Origin: Dipteris shenzhenensis
Taxonomy: Eukaryota > Polypodiophyta > Polypodiopsida > Gleicheniales
Assembly (NCBI GenBank): GCA_047967505.1
Contig: CM106538.1
Strand: one strand, 5' to 3'
Length of the DNA: 64,000 nt
The position numbers and the translations under genes are program-made. The notes below the pieces were generated by a model. That model ran no database searches and was not told the origin of the DNA. It saw nothing but the letters and a program-made list of their open reading frames with translations. Shown piece by piece: positions 11,645 through 24,544 of this stretch. Each line of letters starts with the position of its first letter. Within the stretch, counting starts at the first letter, position 1.

Positions 11645-12140
11645 TTTCTTATTTAAGCAATTGCTTTGCTCATGTTAATGCATTTATCAATTTGCAATTT
11701 TATCTAAATTATGTATTCATTTAAGGCAATTGATTTTAGTTTTTCCCTTGCTTTTACCTTCTATAAAGGAAATTACCTTTATTAAATTGATTGCTTGATT
11801 CTTTTATTTGTTTTTTTTGTGTGCTTTAGCTAGTTTGGTTTTACTTCCTTTTGCTTGTCTAGAGCATGGGTGTGGAATACCCCTTGACTTTAATTAAAAT
11901 TTTCTATTTAACTAGCTAAATAAGGATTTGGACTACCCTCCTTAATTTTCTCATTTGGGGTTGGACTACCCCCGATACCTTTTAATATTTTTCAATAATA
12001 ACTTTCATTAACTTTCAATTGTTCTTAAAAATTTATCTTTTCTTATCAATTCCTCATTTTTCTCATTTAATTTATAAGCAAACTATATGTTCCTCATTTA
12101 TTTCCTTGACAATTCATTAAAGTAAGTTAGGCTTTTTTTT

Positions 12141-12314
12141 TGGATTCCTCCCTTAAATAGTTGGGCACCTAGTTGTTTAACTACTGTAAGTTTATGGATT
12201 CCCCCCTTAAATCATTGGGTACCTATTTGTTTAACTATTGTTAGGCTTTTTAACAAGTGAATGGATTCTCCCCTTAAATAGTTAGACACCTAGTTATATA
12301 ACTACTATTAAGTT
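12141..12314 (+). repeat. Three-copy degenerate repeat, 54-67 bp spacing
   Basis: Copies start TGGATTCCTCCCTTAAAT (12141), TGGATTCCCCCCTTAAAT (12195) and TGGATTCTCCCCTTAAAT (12262). Each continues to ACCTA and a TAACTA block. A single non-tandem relative, GGACTACCC, appears at about 11932-11970. Confidence 0.85.
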
Positions 12315-13499
12315 TTTGTTGACTAAACCTCCTTTGTCACCTTCACTTTTTAGCCTCTGGAACTATACTTTAAGTTCTTTAAATGGTAAACCCCCTCTTT
12401 TTTCTTGCTTAATTTCTTTACACTTTCCTTTTTATCTTAGAAATCTGAAAGATTTGTTCAAGTTCTTTGGTAAAGTGATAACAAGCCAGGGGATATAGAC
12501 ATTACCTGTCTATCCAAATTCACCTTCATTGTTCTAATAATTGGTTGGTTTGGATGGTGGCAGGTAGGTGGAAAGAAAAATTATATTGCCAATTCTCTTG
12601 CTTTCCTTATAAACTTTTGGATTGCAATATTGTCAAAAGTTACTTCAATTTAGTTTTCTTTAAAAAATTCAATCCATTTCTCATCTACAGCTTTTTGTGA
12701 TTATCCAAATGATTGAATTAATTGTATGGTTCATTTATTGATGGGATTATTAAATCTAAACGCACACACACACACACACGGCTAGGACCCCTTTGGCAAC
12801 TACTATAATTTTGGCTGTGAGGGAGCTTCCAAAAGCACTCAATTCTAACTTTTTGTCCACCCATGATTGAAGTTGGTAGTCATTCCACATTTTGTTAAAT
12901 GTATATGCTTGGGTTGAGCTTGTAAGTTTGATTGGAGGGTTTGCAAACGGAAGGAGAGTGTAATAGAGAGCAGACAAGTTTTTTGAGTGACGAGTGGCTT
13001 TTAATATGGTTAACACAAGCACTATTTTTGCTAGTAGGGAGAGTTGGTAAGAATAGCAATATGCCTTGGTGCCCTATGAGCCCAAGAGCCCATGGTTGTA
13101 AAGTGAGGGAGAGTGCTAAAAAGGAAAAGGTTAGCCCTCCCTTCAAAAGGTGACTTGTATAAAAGACCAAATGTTTGACTTTGGTCTTCATTGTTGTTTG
13201 CACAAGTTTGAATACAAGCTCCCTCTTCTCTTCCACGAGTAGGTTGACCCGTCTCCGATGGGGTAAGGGATAGATGAGTAAATATTTTTTACCACCCTTG
13301 GTTTTTTCACCCACTAAAGCTATGTAGTATGGACTCATACATAATCTTTGGTTCCTCATTTGAAAAATTAAAATGAACTATTTTCTCAAACATTCCATTA
13401 GCTTCTTTCTCAAACATTTCATCTTCATGAAAGATGAGGCAAGTGTAGCCTTGATATCTACCCCTAACGACCTTAAAGCTCATCACCACCTTTGACCTC

Positions 13500-14412
13500 T
13501 TTTGTTTTGTCCTTCCCTCTCTACTTTCTCTCCTCTCTTCCTAGCCTGTCTCTCGGCACACTTTACTCTCTACCTCTCTCTAAATTCCCCTCACTACTTC
13601 ATGCCTCTAGTCTCTCTCTCTTCATGACCTTCACCCCCTCGCAACATTTGCTCCCATCATCGCCGCTCTAGCTCATTATCCCCTCCTCACCTCCCCTCTC
13701 TTCGTGGTTGTTCCTTCACCCTTCTTCACCTCCCCTCTCCTTGTGGCTTCTCCCTCCACCCACTTCTCTGCTCACCACCCCCCTTGCACAGTTGCTCTCC
13801 ATCTTCATCTTCTTATTCTTGCAAGCTTGCCTCCCACCTTTGCTCCACCTCCCTCTTCCCTCTCCTTATGTGTGCTCTCTCACCTTTTCTCCATGTTTCC
13901 CTCCTTTCTCCTCGCTTTGCCCCTCAACCTCTGCTCTTGAGTCCCTACCACCTTTGTTCACTACTTTTTCTTTCAGTTGTCTCTCAAGCCCCCTCAATTT
14001 TGTCCACCTCCCCCTCCCCACTCCTTACGGTTGCTCCCTTAGTTCCTAACCACTCCCTTCTCCCAGAGCTGTTTCTCTTGACCTACGGCATCTTTGCTCC
14101 ACCTTCACCTCCCCTCTTCTTACGGTTGCTTCCCCTTGCTTCTATCATCACCCTCCCAGAGCTGTTCTCTTGACCTACGGCATCTTTGCTCCACTTTCAC
14201 CTTCCCTCTCCTTACGATTTCTTCCCCTTGCTTCGGCATCACTTACCCACTCCTCCACCCCTCCACCCCTCACCTCTCATCGACTTTTTCTTACAGATTT
14301 TCTCTTAGACACCCTCACCTTTTCTCACCAACATTCCTTGTAGCTACTCTCTTAGCCTCCCTCACCTTCATTCTACCACCCCCTTTCCTCTCATCGTGGT
14401 TGCTTGTCCCCC
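13500..14412. repeat. Pyrimidine-rich tract with imperfect tandem units
   Basis: About 0.9 kb of C/T-rich plus strand with many variants of CACCTCCCCTCTTCTT-GGTTGCT. The clearest pair is CCCAGAGCTGTTTCTCTTGA at about 14062 and CCCAGAGCTGTTCTCTTGA at about 14155, period about 94. Long open frames are low-complexity artefacts. The same unit forms the outer end of the neighbouring palindrome. Confidence 0.7.
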
Positions 14413-14541
14413 GTCACCTCCCCTCTTCTTGTGGCTACTCCCTGAGTCCCTCTATGTGCAAGTGTGTGCTTCCATTCGAATGGCTATGCGTGTGCATGCC
14501 CTCCTTCTGTGTGTCTCAAGTTTTCAACACACACACACACA

Positions 14542-14618
<77 letters not shown>

Positions 14619-14817
14619 CATATCTATATGATGTTATGTATAATAAATATAATATGTTATATAATGTGATATATTGTGCAATATAATATATAATATGCAA
14701 TATGTCAATATATTCTATCATATTATATTGACATATTGCATATTATATATTATATTGCACAATATATCACATTATATAACATATTATATTTATTATACAT
14801 AACATCATATAGATATG

Positions 14818-14904
<87 letters not shown>

Positions 14905-15035
14905 TGTGTGTGTGTGTGTGTTGAAAACTTGAGACACACGGAAGGAGGGCATGCACACGCATAGCCATTCGAATGGAAGCACACACTTGCACATAGAGGG
15001 ACTCAGGGAGTAGCCACAAGAAGAGGGGAGGTGAC
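14413..15035. repeat. 623-bp near-perfect palindrome
   Basis: Left arm 14413-14712, 11-base spacer 14713-14723, right arm 14724-15035. Each arm reads, from outside in: a unique block beginning GTCACCTCCCCTCTTCTTG, then CA, CT, TA and GA repeats, then an AT-rich block. Arms differ mainly in microsatellite length. As RNA or single-stranded DNA it would form a long hairpin. No coding function seen. Confidence 0.92.
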
Positions 15036-15055
15036 AGGGGAGGGGAGGTGACCCT

Positions 15056-15482
<427 letters not shown>

Positions 15483-15569
15483 CCCTCCCCTCTCTCTCAT
15501 TCTCTCTCTTCCCCTCCTTTTCTCTCTCCTTCTCTCCCCCCATACTCTCTCTCTCTCTCTCTCTCTCTA

Positions 15570-16677
15570 CGATGCAATGCCATGTAGCAATCCACCAGAC
15601 TGTCCTGCTGTCCACTGCCATGTGGCAATTTGCCACCGCACGCATGTGTCAACCCGTCAATGCCTTCTACTCTACACTGCCATGTCATCGCAGTGCGTAG
15701 TGTCATCTCCTCACCGCCATATGGCACCGCTAGACAGTCTACAATCCACTGCATTGTGGCCCATCGTGCCAACATGGCATCCGTCCCATGTGGTGATTCT
15801 GTCGCATGCATTAGCAGTGCTAGCACTGATGAGCAGTGAGCAATCGGATCTCGTACTCTAACTGTCAGTCCACTGAGTGGACTTTTCTATAGACTATAGT
15901 TGGAGGGTGCTCTCTGCTCTACCGCCTCCATTTGCAGGAGTCTTTGCTTTGCCGCCTCCCTTGACATGCCACATCATCATTTTCCCTTTGTTGTGCCATG
16001 TTGGTGGTCCACATTGGCATGTGCCATGCCATGTGTCTTCTGCTGGCCACTTGCAGTCGCGGTGTCCTTTGCCGGGCCCCTTGCAGTAGTGGCAGCGTGC
16101 CACATGTCTGAAGTCTGACCTACAATGTCAGTAGAGTCTGCACTGTCACGCTGCCAATCTGTGTCAGATGGCATCTCTGCTCCAGTCACTGGCAGTCAGC
16201 ATTGCATATCATTGACAGGTGTCATGGCGCAGTTCTCTGCGCTTTCGTGAATTTGGTTTGGGATCTTAATTGAATGGTGAGAAATCTCTCAATTCTCCCA
16301 AAGCTCCCCGAGGTTGCCCCGAGCCTCTGCGAGCCTCCCTCGAGCCACCCTTGCCTATTAGAAAGTATATAGAAGAGAGTGTTTTGGGTGTTCTCTTGTT
16401 TCCATTGTAGTGCCTTTGTGGTTGTCACTCTATCCCCCTTCACTCCCTTCTCCTTCTTCCCTCCTCCTCCCTCCTTCTCCCCTCCTCCCTCTCCCCTCCC
16501 CTCTTCCTGTTCCCTCTTCCTCACGTGAAACCACATTGCAACAATCTGCCGCTTGAGTGACACTTGCGAATGGCTAGTGCTATGCATTTCTCCCACAAGA
16601 AGTAGCTAGGAGTGGAGGCTCCCTCGGCATATCTTCAACTACCCCATGACATGTGAGTACTGCTGAGACCCACTACA
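15570..16677 (+). repeat. 5' LTR of the Gypsy element (left edge approximate)
   Basis: The right end CACTACA (to 16677) is fixed by the primer site. The last ~210 bases match 24545-24757. A TATA-like GTATATAGA near 16366 would be the promoter. The left edge is placed where the CT/TA repeats stop and could be wrong by several hundred bases. Confidence 0.6.
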
Positions 16678-16681
16678 TTTT

Positions 16682-16698
16682 TGGCACCGCTGCCGAGG
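16682..16698 (+). other. Primer-binding site, tRNA-Asp-like
   Basis: TGGCACCGCTGCCGAGG begins four bases after the LTR. It differs by a few bases from the TGGCGCCGTTGCCGGGG form used by many plant Gypsy elements. Confidence 0.75.
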
Positions 16699-16815
16699 AG
16701 AAAAGGTATGCTTTAGCATCTGCACTTGTCTCCATTCGATATATTTCCATTGCACAAGTTTTCAAGCTTACCTTGGAGCTTGTTAGTGGAGTTGTAGGAG
16801 AGAAGAGAGGTGGAA

Positions 16816-16818
<3 letters not shown>

Positions 16819-16884
<66 letters not shown>
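16819..16884. repeat. (AG)n microsatellite in Gypsy leader
   Basis: Uninterrupted AG repeat of about 33 units, 120 bases inside the element. Confidence 0.95.
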
Positions 16885-16888
<4 letters not shown>

Positions 16889-17219
16889 GAAATCTATTTT
16901 TTCATGTAGGAATGCCATTTGTGAGCTTGGGAAGCTTGTTTTGGATGCTTTTTGGTGTTTCAAGTTGATAGGAACCTAGTAGGCTTGATTGCTAAGGTGT
17001 ATGTGTGGTCTAATCACCTTTAAAAAACAACAAAACTAAGGATTTTGTCAAGTTTTGAAGTAGTTTCATGTTCTAGAACTCCCCTTTTCGGAGTTTTTGC
17101 ATTTTGACTTTCAAAAAGTGTTTGTTTTCAAGTTTTTTTCATTGAGTAGGTAGAATAGGTAGTGTAGCACCCCCCCATCGCAAAAAATCATGAACAAAAA
17201 CTGCAAAATCCTCAGAAAT

Positions 17220-17900
17220 CACCAAATCTCAGTCGGTGAAACTGTGTATGACTATCCCGTCGAGTCGGCGCTATAGCATATTGTATCGAGCAATTTCCCC
17301 ACCAACTGATGCGTTAGTCGGATTCTGCCAGTCAACATGCGTTGACTCAGTGCCATAATGCTTCCCCGCTGACCTAACCTTTGACTACGGTTTACCCCGT
17401 CGCCTGGAGTTAATGCGCGTCAAAGTTACTTTTGCATCGACCTGACAAGTTGTTGACTGGTGCTGTAGTGGTTCCCCATCAATCGTTGCTATTTGACTAT
17501 CTAGCCACCAGCGCGGTGAACCCACCCCTCCGTCCATGGTCATAATCATTCCCCTCTTCCATCGTGTTACTCCATCGCACCGCTCGTCACTGTGCAATCC
17601 CATCGTCCGGTGTTTTTTGCTTACCCTACCATCGTCGCTATACAATCCCACCGTTCGGTGTCATCTTGTATCCCTACTCCCGTGGGGATATCCCTTCTGA
17701 CTGATCACGCCGACCACGTGGAAATTATTTTCCCACCGATCGTCGTGATACATCCATCACACCGACTGGTGCTATTTCCTTATTCCACCGATCGTCGTCG
17801 CTGAAAGGTTATGTCGCTGCCCATCACCAAAACCATACTACACTGCTCGTTGCTATACCCGCACCCCACTGACCGGTGCTATAGAGTTATCCTGCCAACC
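17220..17900 (+). repeat. Degenerate tandem array in Gypsy leader
   Basis: A recurring phrase of the form CCACCGATCGTCGCTATA (variants with CCGACTGGTGCTAT, CCGTTCGGTGTCAT, CCAACCGGTGTGAT) repeats roughly every 40-50 bases for about 680 bases. It lies between the primer site and gag, where several plant Gypsy groups carry untranslated repeats. Confidence 0.65.
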
Positions 17901-17989
17901 GGTGTGATACCTCTGGGGTAGCTAAGGAATTAACAAAAAATTCCAGAACCTCAAATCAGCTTGGGTGTCCCCAGCCAAAGGCATCCCAC

Positions 17990-19422
17990 ATGCACTTGAG
18001 GTCTAAAAGGATTTTGCCAAAGGGTCCAGTGCCAGAAGAAAGCACGTCGAGCTACGCTCAGCCCACCCTCCACCCTAGTTGGGAGTCCAGAAGCTCGATC
18101 CCGAGCCTCCACTCATTTGTAGGTCCCCATCCAGACACTCCATCGAGTTTAAACAAAATAGAGAGCCTTGAAGTAGTGATGCAAGGCCCCTCAAGTCCAA
18201 GGGCATCAGAAGCCCCCTTCACGAGTGTAGCCTCTCCCAACTCTCCTACACCTTTGGTTGCATCTAGGCTTAAAGGTACGTTCTCTAATATGTTCTGGCA
18301 CTTAGGGCGAATAGAGCCGACGGACATGGAGAACCCCTTTGCCGGCATGTCTGTAGGAAGGGAAGGCCAGTGGGAGAATATGGATGATGAAGATCCATGG
18401 ATGAGGGAATTCCATAGACAAGACCCGAGTCGAGGGGATACCAGGAACTTCCAAGGTGGAATGCCTCATGACCCTCTAAGAGTCCTGGCCCCACCATCCT
18501 TGGCCAACTTTGGGGCACCGCAGTTCCCACCCTACCGCCCGTAGTATGGGGCCAATGTTACCATGCCCCAGGACCCACCACCTCCGGGAGTCGGTCCCTT
18601 CCCGTCTATACCGATTCCACCAATGAACATAGGCATGGGTATTTCTGTCCCAATGCTGACACCAGCAACTACATGGACACCACCACCTGGGCTAGCCAGC
18701 CCTATGACACCCGTCAGGCCCACAGCAACACGTCTACTAGCTGCTTGAACGGTGTTGACTGACGAGGCTATGCGTATTTTGGTGAACTCCCTAGGAAGGG
18801 GGGCAATACCACCTCCACACACCCCAGTGTTCCTAGCAGGGATGGCAAACCCCTCGAGAAGCCGTCCCATAGCCATTTCCAAGCTAATGACCAAATTCCA
18901 CAGAGAAGGAGACTCGGTCTCCCATGTGGAAAGGTTTGAGCAGATTTGTGAAGCCTTTGGTGCACCAAGTGACCTTGAAATGGCCAATGCATTCGGCCTT
19001 AGCCTAGACGGCAAGGTAGGTCAATGGTATAGGGCTCTCACCCTAGAGGAAACGATCACTTGGGAGACATTGAGAAAGGCATTTATTGTGGGATTCGCTC
19101 CCAGCGGCCATAAATGGAGCCTGATCAACCAGTTGTATGGGGTAAAACAAAACGACAAAGGGATTACATTGCAAGGATTAAGCACCTCAATGCCCCTTGT
19201 TTTTCCTATGAGCGAATGAGCGACGAACGACTGTTGCCTCGCTTCCTTATCGGGTTAGCAGACCCAAAGCTACACGACCACCTCATGGTGATGAATCCCA
19301 CCTCCTTTGATTTATGTAGCAAGGTGGCCGTCCGTATATGTGACAATATGATGGACAAGTGGATTCGGACAAGGCCTCGTCCCCCTCCTAAGTCGCCCCA
19401 TCGGTTAGGTCCTCAAGTGTAG
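17990..19422 (+). pseudogene. Gypsy gag pseudogene
   Basis: Structural protein of the Gypsy element. One frame runs from 17990 to 19219 with only two stops (about 18542 and 18746). A Pro-rich N-terminal region precedes a recognisable Retrotrans_gag domain at about 18770-19400, with KFHREGDSVSHVERFEQIC, WYRALTLEETITWETLRKAF and, after a frameshift near 19150, YERMSDERLLPRFLIGLADP. The sequence is otherwise well preserved. Confidence 0.8.
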
Positions 19423-19439
19423 AGTCAAGCAAGAATGAG

Positions 19440-20340
19440 GCTAACAAGCCTACAAGTTTGGATGTGAGTGAGGTAGCCTCCAATCTCTTGGAGCCGCTAG
19501 GTCAGCAATGGAGAGCAGGAACCTCCAAAGAGGTGCCGAGCAACCCCGACTTGTTTGTCTGGTGTGGGGTATGCAATGGCAATCACCGCTCCAATGAACG
19601 CCTATGCCTAAGGGCAAGGTCGACACTCTACTATGCACACTGCCATAGATGGGGAAACCATGATACCTTCCAATGTCGATTTTCGAGGTCCCTTCCCCAA
19701 CCCATGTATCAAATGCGACCCCCATTGGCCGCACAACCCCACCCAACCCCCAGATCTTGCAAGGTGGCTCTGTAGCTAGCTCTAGCGAGTACCGGGCTGC
19801 TTCGTTGCCCCCACCCATACTAGGTCCGCAACCCCTACTACCTCACATTGCCCCAGTCAATCAAGTGTTGGTTGAAGAGTTGCCCAACGACTGGGAGCAA
19901 ATGGACCCTGATCATGGACCTCATGATTATTACCCCTACGAGGAGGGGAGTGAAGCCTTGGCTCACTACCTCCCGCAAGAGGATCAATAAGTCCCCGTTT
20001 TCCAAACTACCCCTGTAAACACAAGAGCAAGAGATCTGAAATCAATTGCTCGGAGACCCTCGCTCCAATGTTATACCTACCAAGGTCCCCATAGAGCAAG
20101 TGAATGCCCCTACCAAGGCACTTCAAACCTACTGGTGTCCTGTTTCAAATTCCAAAGCCCACACTTCTTGAAGGACTGTCCATATAGGGATCATATGCCC
20201 ACCGCCCCAACCGCAACCAACCCCACTCCCTTGTGTGCAGGATGTGGCATGGAGCTTCTATTCTAGGACTGTCCCACGAGAAGACCAACCACTCCTCACC
20301 CCACCAAAGAGCACCAGCCTCAATCTGCTTAGCATTGAAC
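19440..20340 (+). pseudogene. Gag C-terminal part with several zinc-knuckle-like Cys/His clusters
   Basis: Fragments in shifting frames include WCGVCNGNHRSNERLC (about 19560), YYAHCHRWGNHDTFQC (about 19630), then CYTYQGPHRASECPY (about 20070) and CFKFQSPHFLKDCPY (about 20140). The repeated C-X2-C / H / C spacing suggests an ancestral nucleic-acid-binding tail with more than two knuckles. An acidic segment (DPDHGPHDYYPYEEGSE) lies between. Frames are broken throughout. Confidence 0.55.
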
Positions 20341-21189
20341 AAGGCTAGGTGGTCGCAGTGCCACTATAAGTCATTACAAGGATGCAGGCCAAGGCACTAG
20401 GCAAGGCCATGAGGAAGCTCACCAAGAAGGGTAAGGTATCCCTATTGCCTCGTGAAGAGTTTCCTCTACAGCCTCTAACTCATTCCAAGAAGGCCATTCA
20501 AGTAGGTGACAGTTCCGATCAGGTGCTCATCCAGGACGAGATTCCGATGAGGAGACAGCTACCCTTGCCACCTCGTCTACGTCCAAACAGTCTTCCATCT
20601 AGGGTGACCCTGAGGTACCTCCGATTCCAAAAGTAAGCAAACTAGTGCAGGCTCATGGCCTGGCACCGGCACCCACCTATCTTTAGACCTACCCTAACTT
20701 GGTCTTAGAGAAGCAATACATAAAGAATGCCCAAAACTTGGTGCATGAGTGCCAGGATAAGTTCGAGCATTGACTAAAGGCTAGTAGGGGGTCAAATACT
20801 ATTCATCCAGCCCACCTGATGGGGCATTGAGGAACAAAATCGCTCAAGGTCCCAGAAAGAGTGGAGGAAGAGGAACACCTCAGCTTGGAATAGTTGGAAG
20901 CTTCGGACCTGATACTAAAGATGTTCCAAGAGGACCCAATGTTGCATAACCTCCAAGACGAGAAGGAGACCTATATGGCTTTGATGACATGGTGTCCATG
21001 GAGGAAGAAGTCACACCAGAACCTTGCAAAAGTGCCGGGTTGGCTACTTTCCTATCTACAGAAGTGAAAATGCCATTCATGTCTCTGCTAAGAGGAAATC
21101 CCATCCTATGTCATGATCTGTCCAATTGGATGAATAGGTTGTTCCTACCTCCAGCCCCTGCCAGCCAACCAATCAACGCTAGATAAGGG

Positions 21190-21540
21190 GCAGAACCTAC
21201 CCAAGATTCCCATAAACAAGTTAGGCCAATATTTCAAGGGTGATGACACAAATGCTTCAATCCCCATAGTCTACCAAAACCAGAAGGTGGAAGCCATCCT
21301 AGATGGGGGAGGAGGAGTGAGTGTCTGCACCCACCAAGGAATGCTGGGAAAAATGGGGAAAATCCACAATCGAGCAGACCAATCTAGTGCTAGCCAATGG
21401 AGGAACCGCTGAACCTTTGGGAGTACTAATTGGCATAAACATTAAGGTGTTTGGATTCATGTACCCTGTCAGGTTCGTGGTCATGGACTTCACTCGACAG
21501 CCCGGATATGAAGCTATCTTAGGCAGATGCTTCTTGTGAA
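21190..21540 (+). pseudogene. Gypsy aspartic protease pseudogene
   Basis: Retropepsin remnant in two frames. The active-site region reads VEAILDGGGGVSV with the Asp codon at 21302; plant Tat/Athila-like elements commonly have DGGS here rather than DTG/DSG. After a frameshift the C-terminal flap region and AILGRCFL (about 21515-21538) complete the fold. Stop at 21538. Confidence 0.65.
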
Positions 21541-22145
21541 TGTTTAGACTTGTCGTGCATGACTAGCGTAATGATAATATCTACTTGTAGCACGCAGAGC
21601 AAACCATGAGAGTGGACCTGCATACCTACAAGGCCCACCCATTGTCAGGACACCTCACAGAGTCTGACACCACTGCCCAAACCACCTCCGTAAAGCTATT
21701 CCAACCCTGTGACAAGGAAGAGGATGAGAAGGATTTTGGCGACTTTTGGTATGCACCTCTTCTCGAGCCGAAATTCTCGCAGAACTGGATGCACATCTTA
21801 GCCAACATAGATTTCCTAGAAAGAGTAGGGTTTCAGATCACCACCCAAAGCTCAAGGGTTTGATGCCGCTGGTTCCCTTAAGGATGTTCAATATGCTCAA
21901 ACCCCGAGAGGTAAGCAAGGGAACAGTAAGGGTAAAATCAGATCTTCATTGGTTGACCTACGTAGGTGCCATGACCACCCACCATGAGTTCTCCTCTAAC
22001 TGGGGAAACAGGGTGAGTAAGGTAACCACCTCTGTCAACTCTATAAGTACAAAGGAAGAGCCCCCTTCAGGTCCCAAGTCCCCTGTATCCAAAGGCAAGG
22101 CTAAGGCCAAAAAGTCCACTACTCCAATAGAAAAATAGAAGGAAA

Positions 22146-23680
22146 TTGAGGATAAAGAAGACATACGATAGGTGCCAGCCCACTACAAGGCCTATACTAT
22201 TCAGGATCACAACCAACAGGCCAAAAGATCCAGACGGTTGTTCTCAAGGATATGATGGACCGGCCTCGATCAAGGAAGTAAACTTAGCCCCAGAAGGGCA
22301 AGACCCACAACCCATATTTGTTGCCGATGACACACCCAGTGAGGAGAATGCCTTAATAGCTCTCCTACAGAAATATAAGGACTGCATGGCCTGGAAATAC
22401 ACAGACATTAAAGGTGTACCTTTCGCAGTAGTACAGCATACAATCCCCATGATGGATGATGCCAGGCGAGTACAGCAATGCCCCTATCCTATGAATCCTA
22501 AATACGCACTCATAGTGAGGGAAGAAATCCAAAAACTCATAGATGCAGGATTCATCTATGAGATCGAGCATACAGATTGGGTATCACCCATTGTAATAGT
22601 CCTAAAGAAGAATGGAAAAATCAGAGTATGCATGGATTTGAAGAAGGTAAATGTAGCCACAAGACGTGACCACTACCCCTTGCCATTCATAGAACATGTT
22701 CTAGAAAGGGTAGCTGGAAAGGAAGCGTATAGCTTCCTGGATGGATTTTCGGGTTAGAACCAAGTCTCAATCGCCTCCCAAGATCAACATAAGACCGCCT
22801 TCACAACCGAATGGAGAGTATATGCAGCCAGGGTTATGATATTTGGATTAACCAATGCCCTAGCTACCTTCCAATGTATGATGATCATGGTATTCAAGGA
22901 ATACCTGAGGGACTTTGTGGAAGTCTTCTTGGACGATATATGTGTGAACTCAAAATGGAATGACCACCTGCAGTATCTCAGGCTCATCCTCGAGAAGTGC
23001 CGCCTATACTGCATATCCCTCAACCCCCTTAAGTGCCAGTTTGGGGTCAAACATGGTGTCATCGTGGGTCACAGAGTGTCTCGGAATGGAATCTCTACGG
23101 ACCACAACAAAATCAAACTCATTTGGGAGTTACTGCCCCCCACCAACGCTATTACCATAGATTTATTTTGTTCTACGCCAACATAGCCCACTCGTTATAC
23201 AAACTGCTAGTATCCTTTGAGTGGACTGAGGAATGTCAAACATCCTTTGAAACCCTCAAGCTAGCTTTAGCCGACCGCCCCAGTACTGAGGTCTCCCGAC
23301 TGGAATTTAATATTCTGCATCCACATTGATGCCTCTAACTTTGCCATTGGATGTGTATTAGCCCAGCTCGAGGAGCATAATTTGGATTACCTGGTATACT
23401 TTGTGAGCCATCAACTAAATGAGGCCGAAGTTAACTCTACGAGAGTGAGGGTCTCGCCATGGTCTATGCAGTCAAGAAGTTTAGGCATAGCTAACAAGTT
23501 TGTCTTCTTCGTGGACCATCAAGCATTGGTGTACTTGGTCAACAAACCTTGCATGATGGGCGCATCACTAGGTGGATGCTAATCCTGCTAGAATTCAACT
23601 TTACAGTCGTTGTGTGCAAGGGCAAAACCCATGTTCTAGCCAACCACCTATCGCGGATCCCAAATGGCGAAGCTCCAACG
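22146..23680 (+). pseudogene. Gypsy reverse transcriptase and RNase H pseudogene
   Basis: RT motifs run in order: WVSPIVIVLKKNGKIRVCMD, then RRDHYPLPFIEHVLERVAG, then YSFLDGFSG followed by a stop at 22755. The catalytic box reads VFLDDICV near 22930 (FLDD form of YxDD). RNase H follows with IDASNFAIG near 23322, the FVSHQLNEAE region, DHQALVYLVN near 23515, and VCKGKTHVLANHLSR near 23620. Several frameshifts occur between 23150 and 23600. Confidence 0.82.
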
Positions 23681-23849
23681 GAGTAGAAGATGATCTCCCC
23701 AATGCTTCCCTCTTCTTCCTCGACGTCATTCTAGAATGGGCCGCCGAAATCGGCCACTACTTGGCCAATGGACTACCCCTAGTCCAAGACCTTAAGAAGG
23801 ATAGAGCCCGTAAACTCATTAAGGATGCAGCACCATATCAGTGATAGCA

Positions 23850-24540
23850 GGCCAACTCTACCGCATGGGTAAGGATGGCATACTGTGAAGATGCGTATGC
23901 AAACACAAATACATTGAGGTGCTTGAAGAAGCCCACTCAAGAATCGCAGGAGGCCATTTTGCTACCCAGGTTACAGTGCATAAAGTGCTGCAAACTGGTC
24001 TCTGGTGGCCAACACTCTTCGGAGATGCGATCGAATTCATCAAATGATGTGACCCCTGCAAGCGCATCCAAATCCCACACAGGGCAGATATGATGCCCCT
24101 GATCGGGATCCTGGCTAACCAACACTTCAAGAAATGGGGCATCGATTTCATTGGTCTCGTAAGCCCAACCGCTAAGGGGATCGGGGCTCGATACTCATCC
24201 TAGCCACCGACTACTTCACCAAGTGGGTAGAAGGAATAGCCACGGCAAAGGCTGATGCAAGATCCACCGCCAAGTTCTTATATGAACAAGTCATCACGTG
24301 GTTTGGATGCCCGTTGGAGTTAGTCATCAGCGATCGAGGAACTCACTTCCTCAATGAAACCATAGCAATCTTGAAGAGCGAGTTTATGATCATTCATAGG
24401 AAGTCAATGCCATATTACCCTAGAGCAAATGGCTTGGCTGAAAGCTCCAACAAAACTTGTTGTAAGATTATCACATGTACGATAGAAGCCAGTCATATCG
24501 ACTAGGTGCATAAGCTCATAGTAGTGTTGTGGGCCTATAG
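23850..24540 (+). pseudogene. Gypsy integrase pseudogene, truncated
   Basis: A degraded HHCC finger region (about 23860-24075) is followed by KKWGIDFIGLVSP near 24132 and then VISDRGTHFLNETIAI (24320-24370), which carries the second catalytic Asp region. The glutamate region is PRANGLAESSNK near 24420. Coding similarity stops at LWAYRTSPS (about 24545), where the sequence jumps into LTR-type CT-rich DNA. The integrase C terminus is missing. Confidence 0.75.
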
Positions 24541-24544
24541 GACC

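Noticed and set aside
13704-14669. Several 100-190-codon Pro/Ser/Leu frames
   Set aside because: Three overlapping frames are open across a pyrimidine-rich repeat; not coding.
14413-15035. Palindrome as a microRNA precursor
   Set aside because: Arms are 300 bases, near-perfect and mostly simple repeats; this does not look like a MIR gene, though siRNA output is possible.
15577-16118. Overlapping frames rich in CHV/CHM motifs
   Set aside because: They come from recurrent GCCATGTGGC-type phrases in the Gypsy LTR region, not a Cys/His protein.
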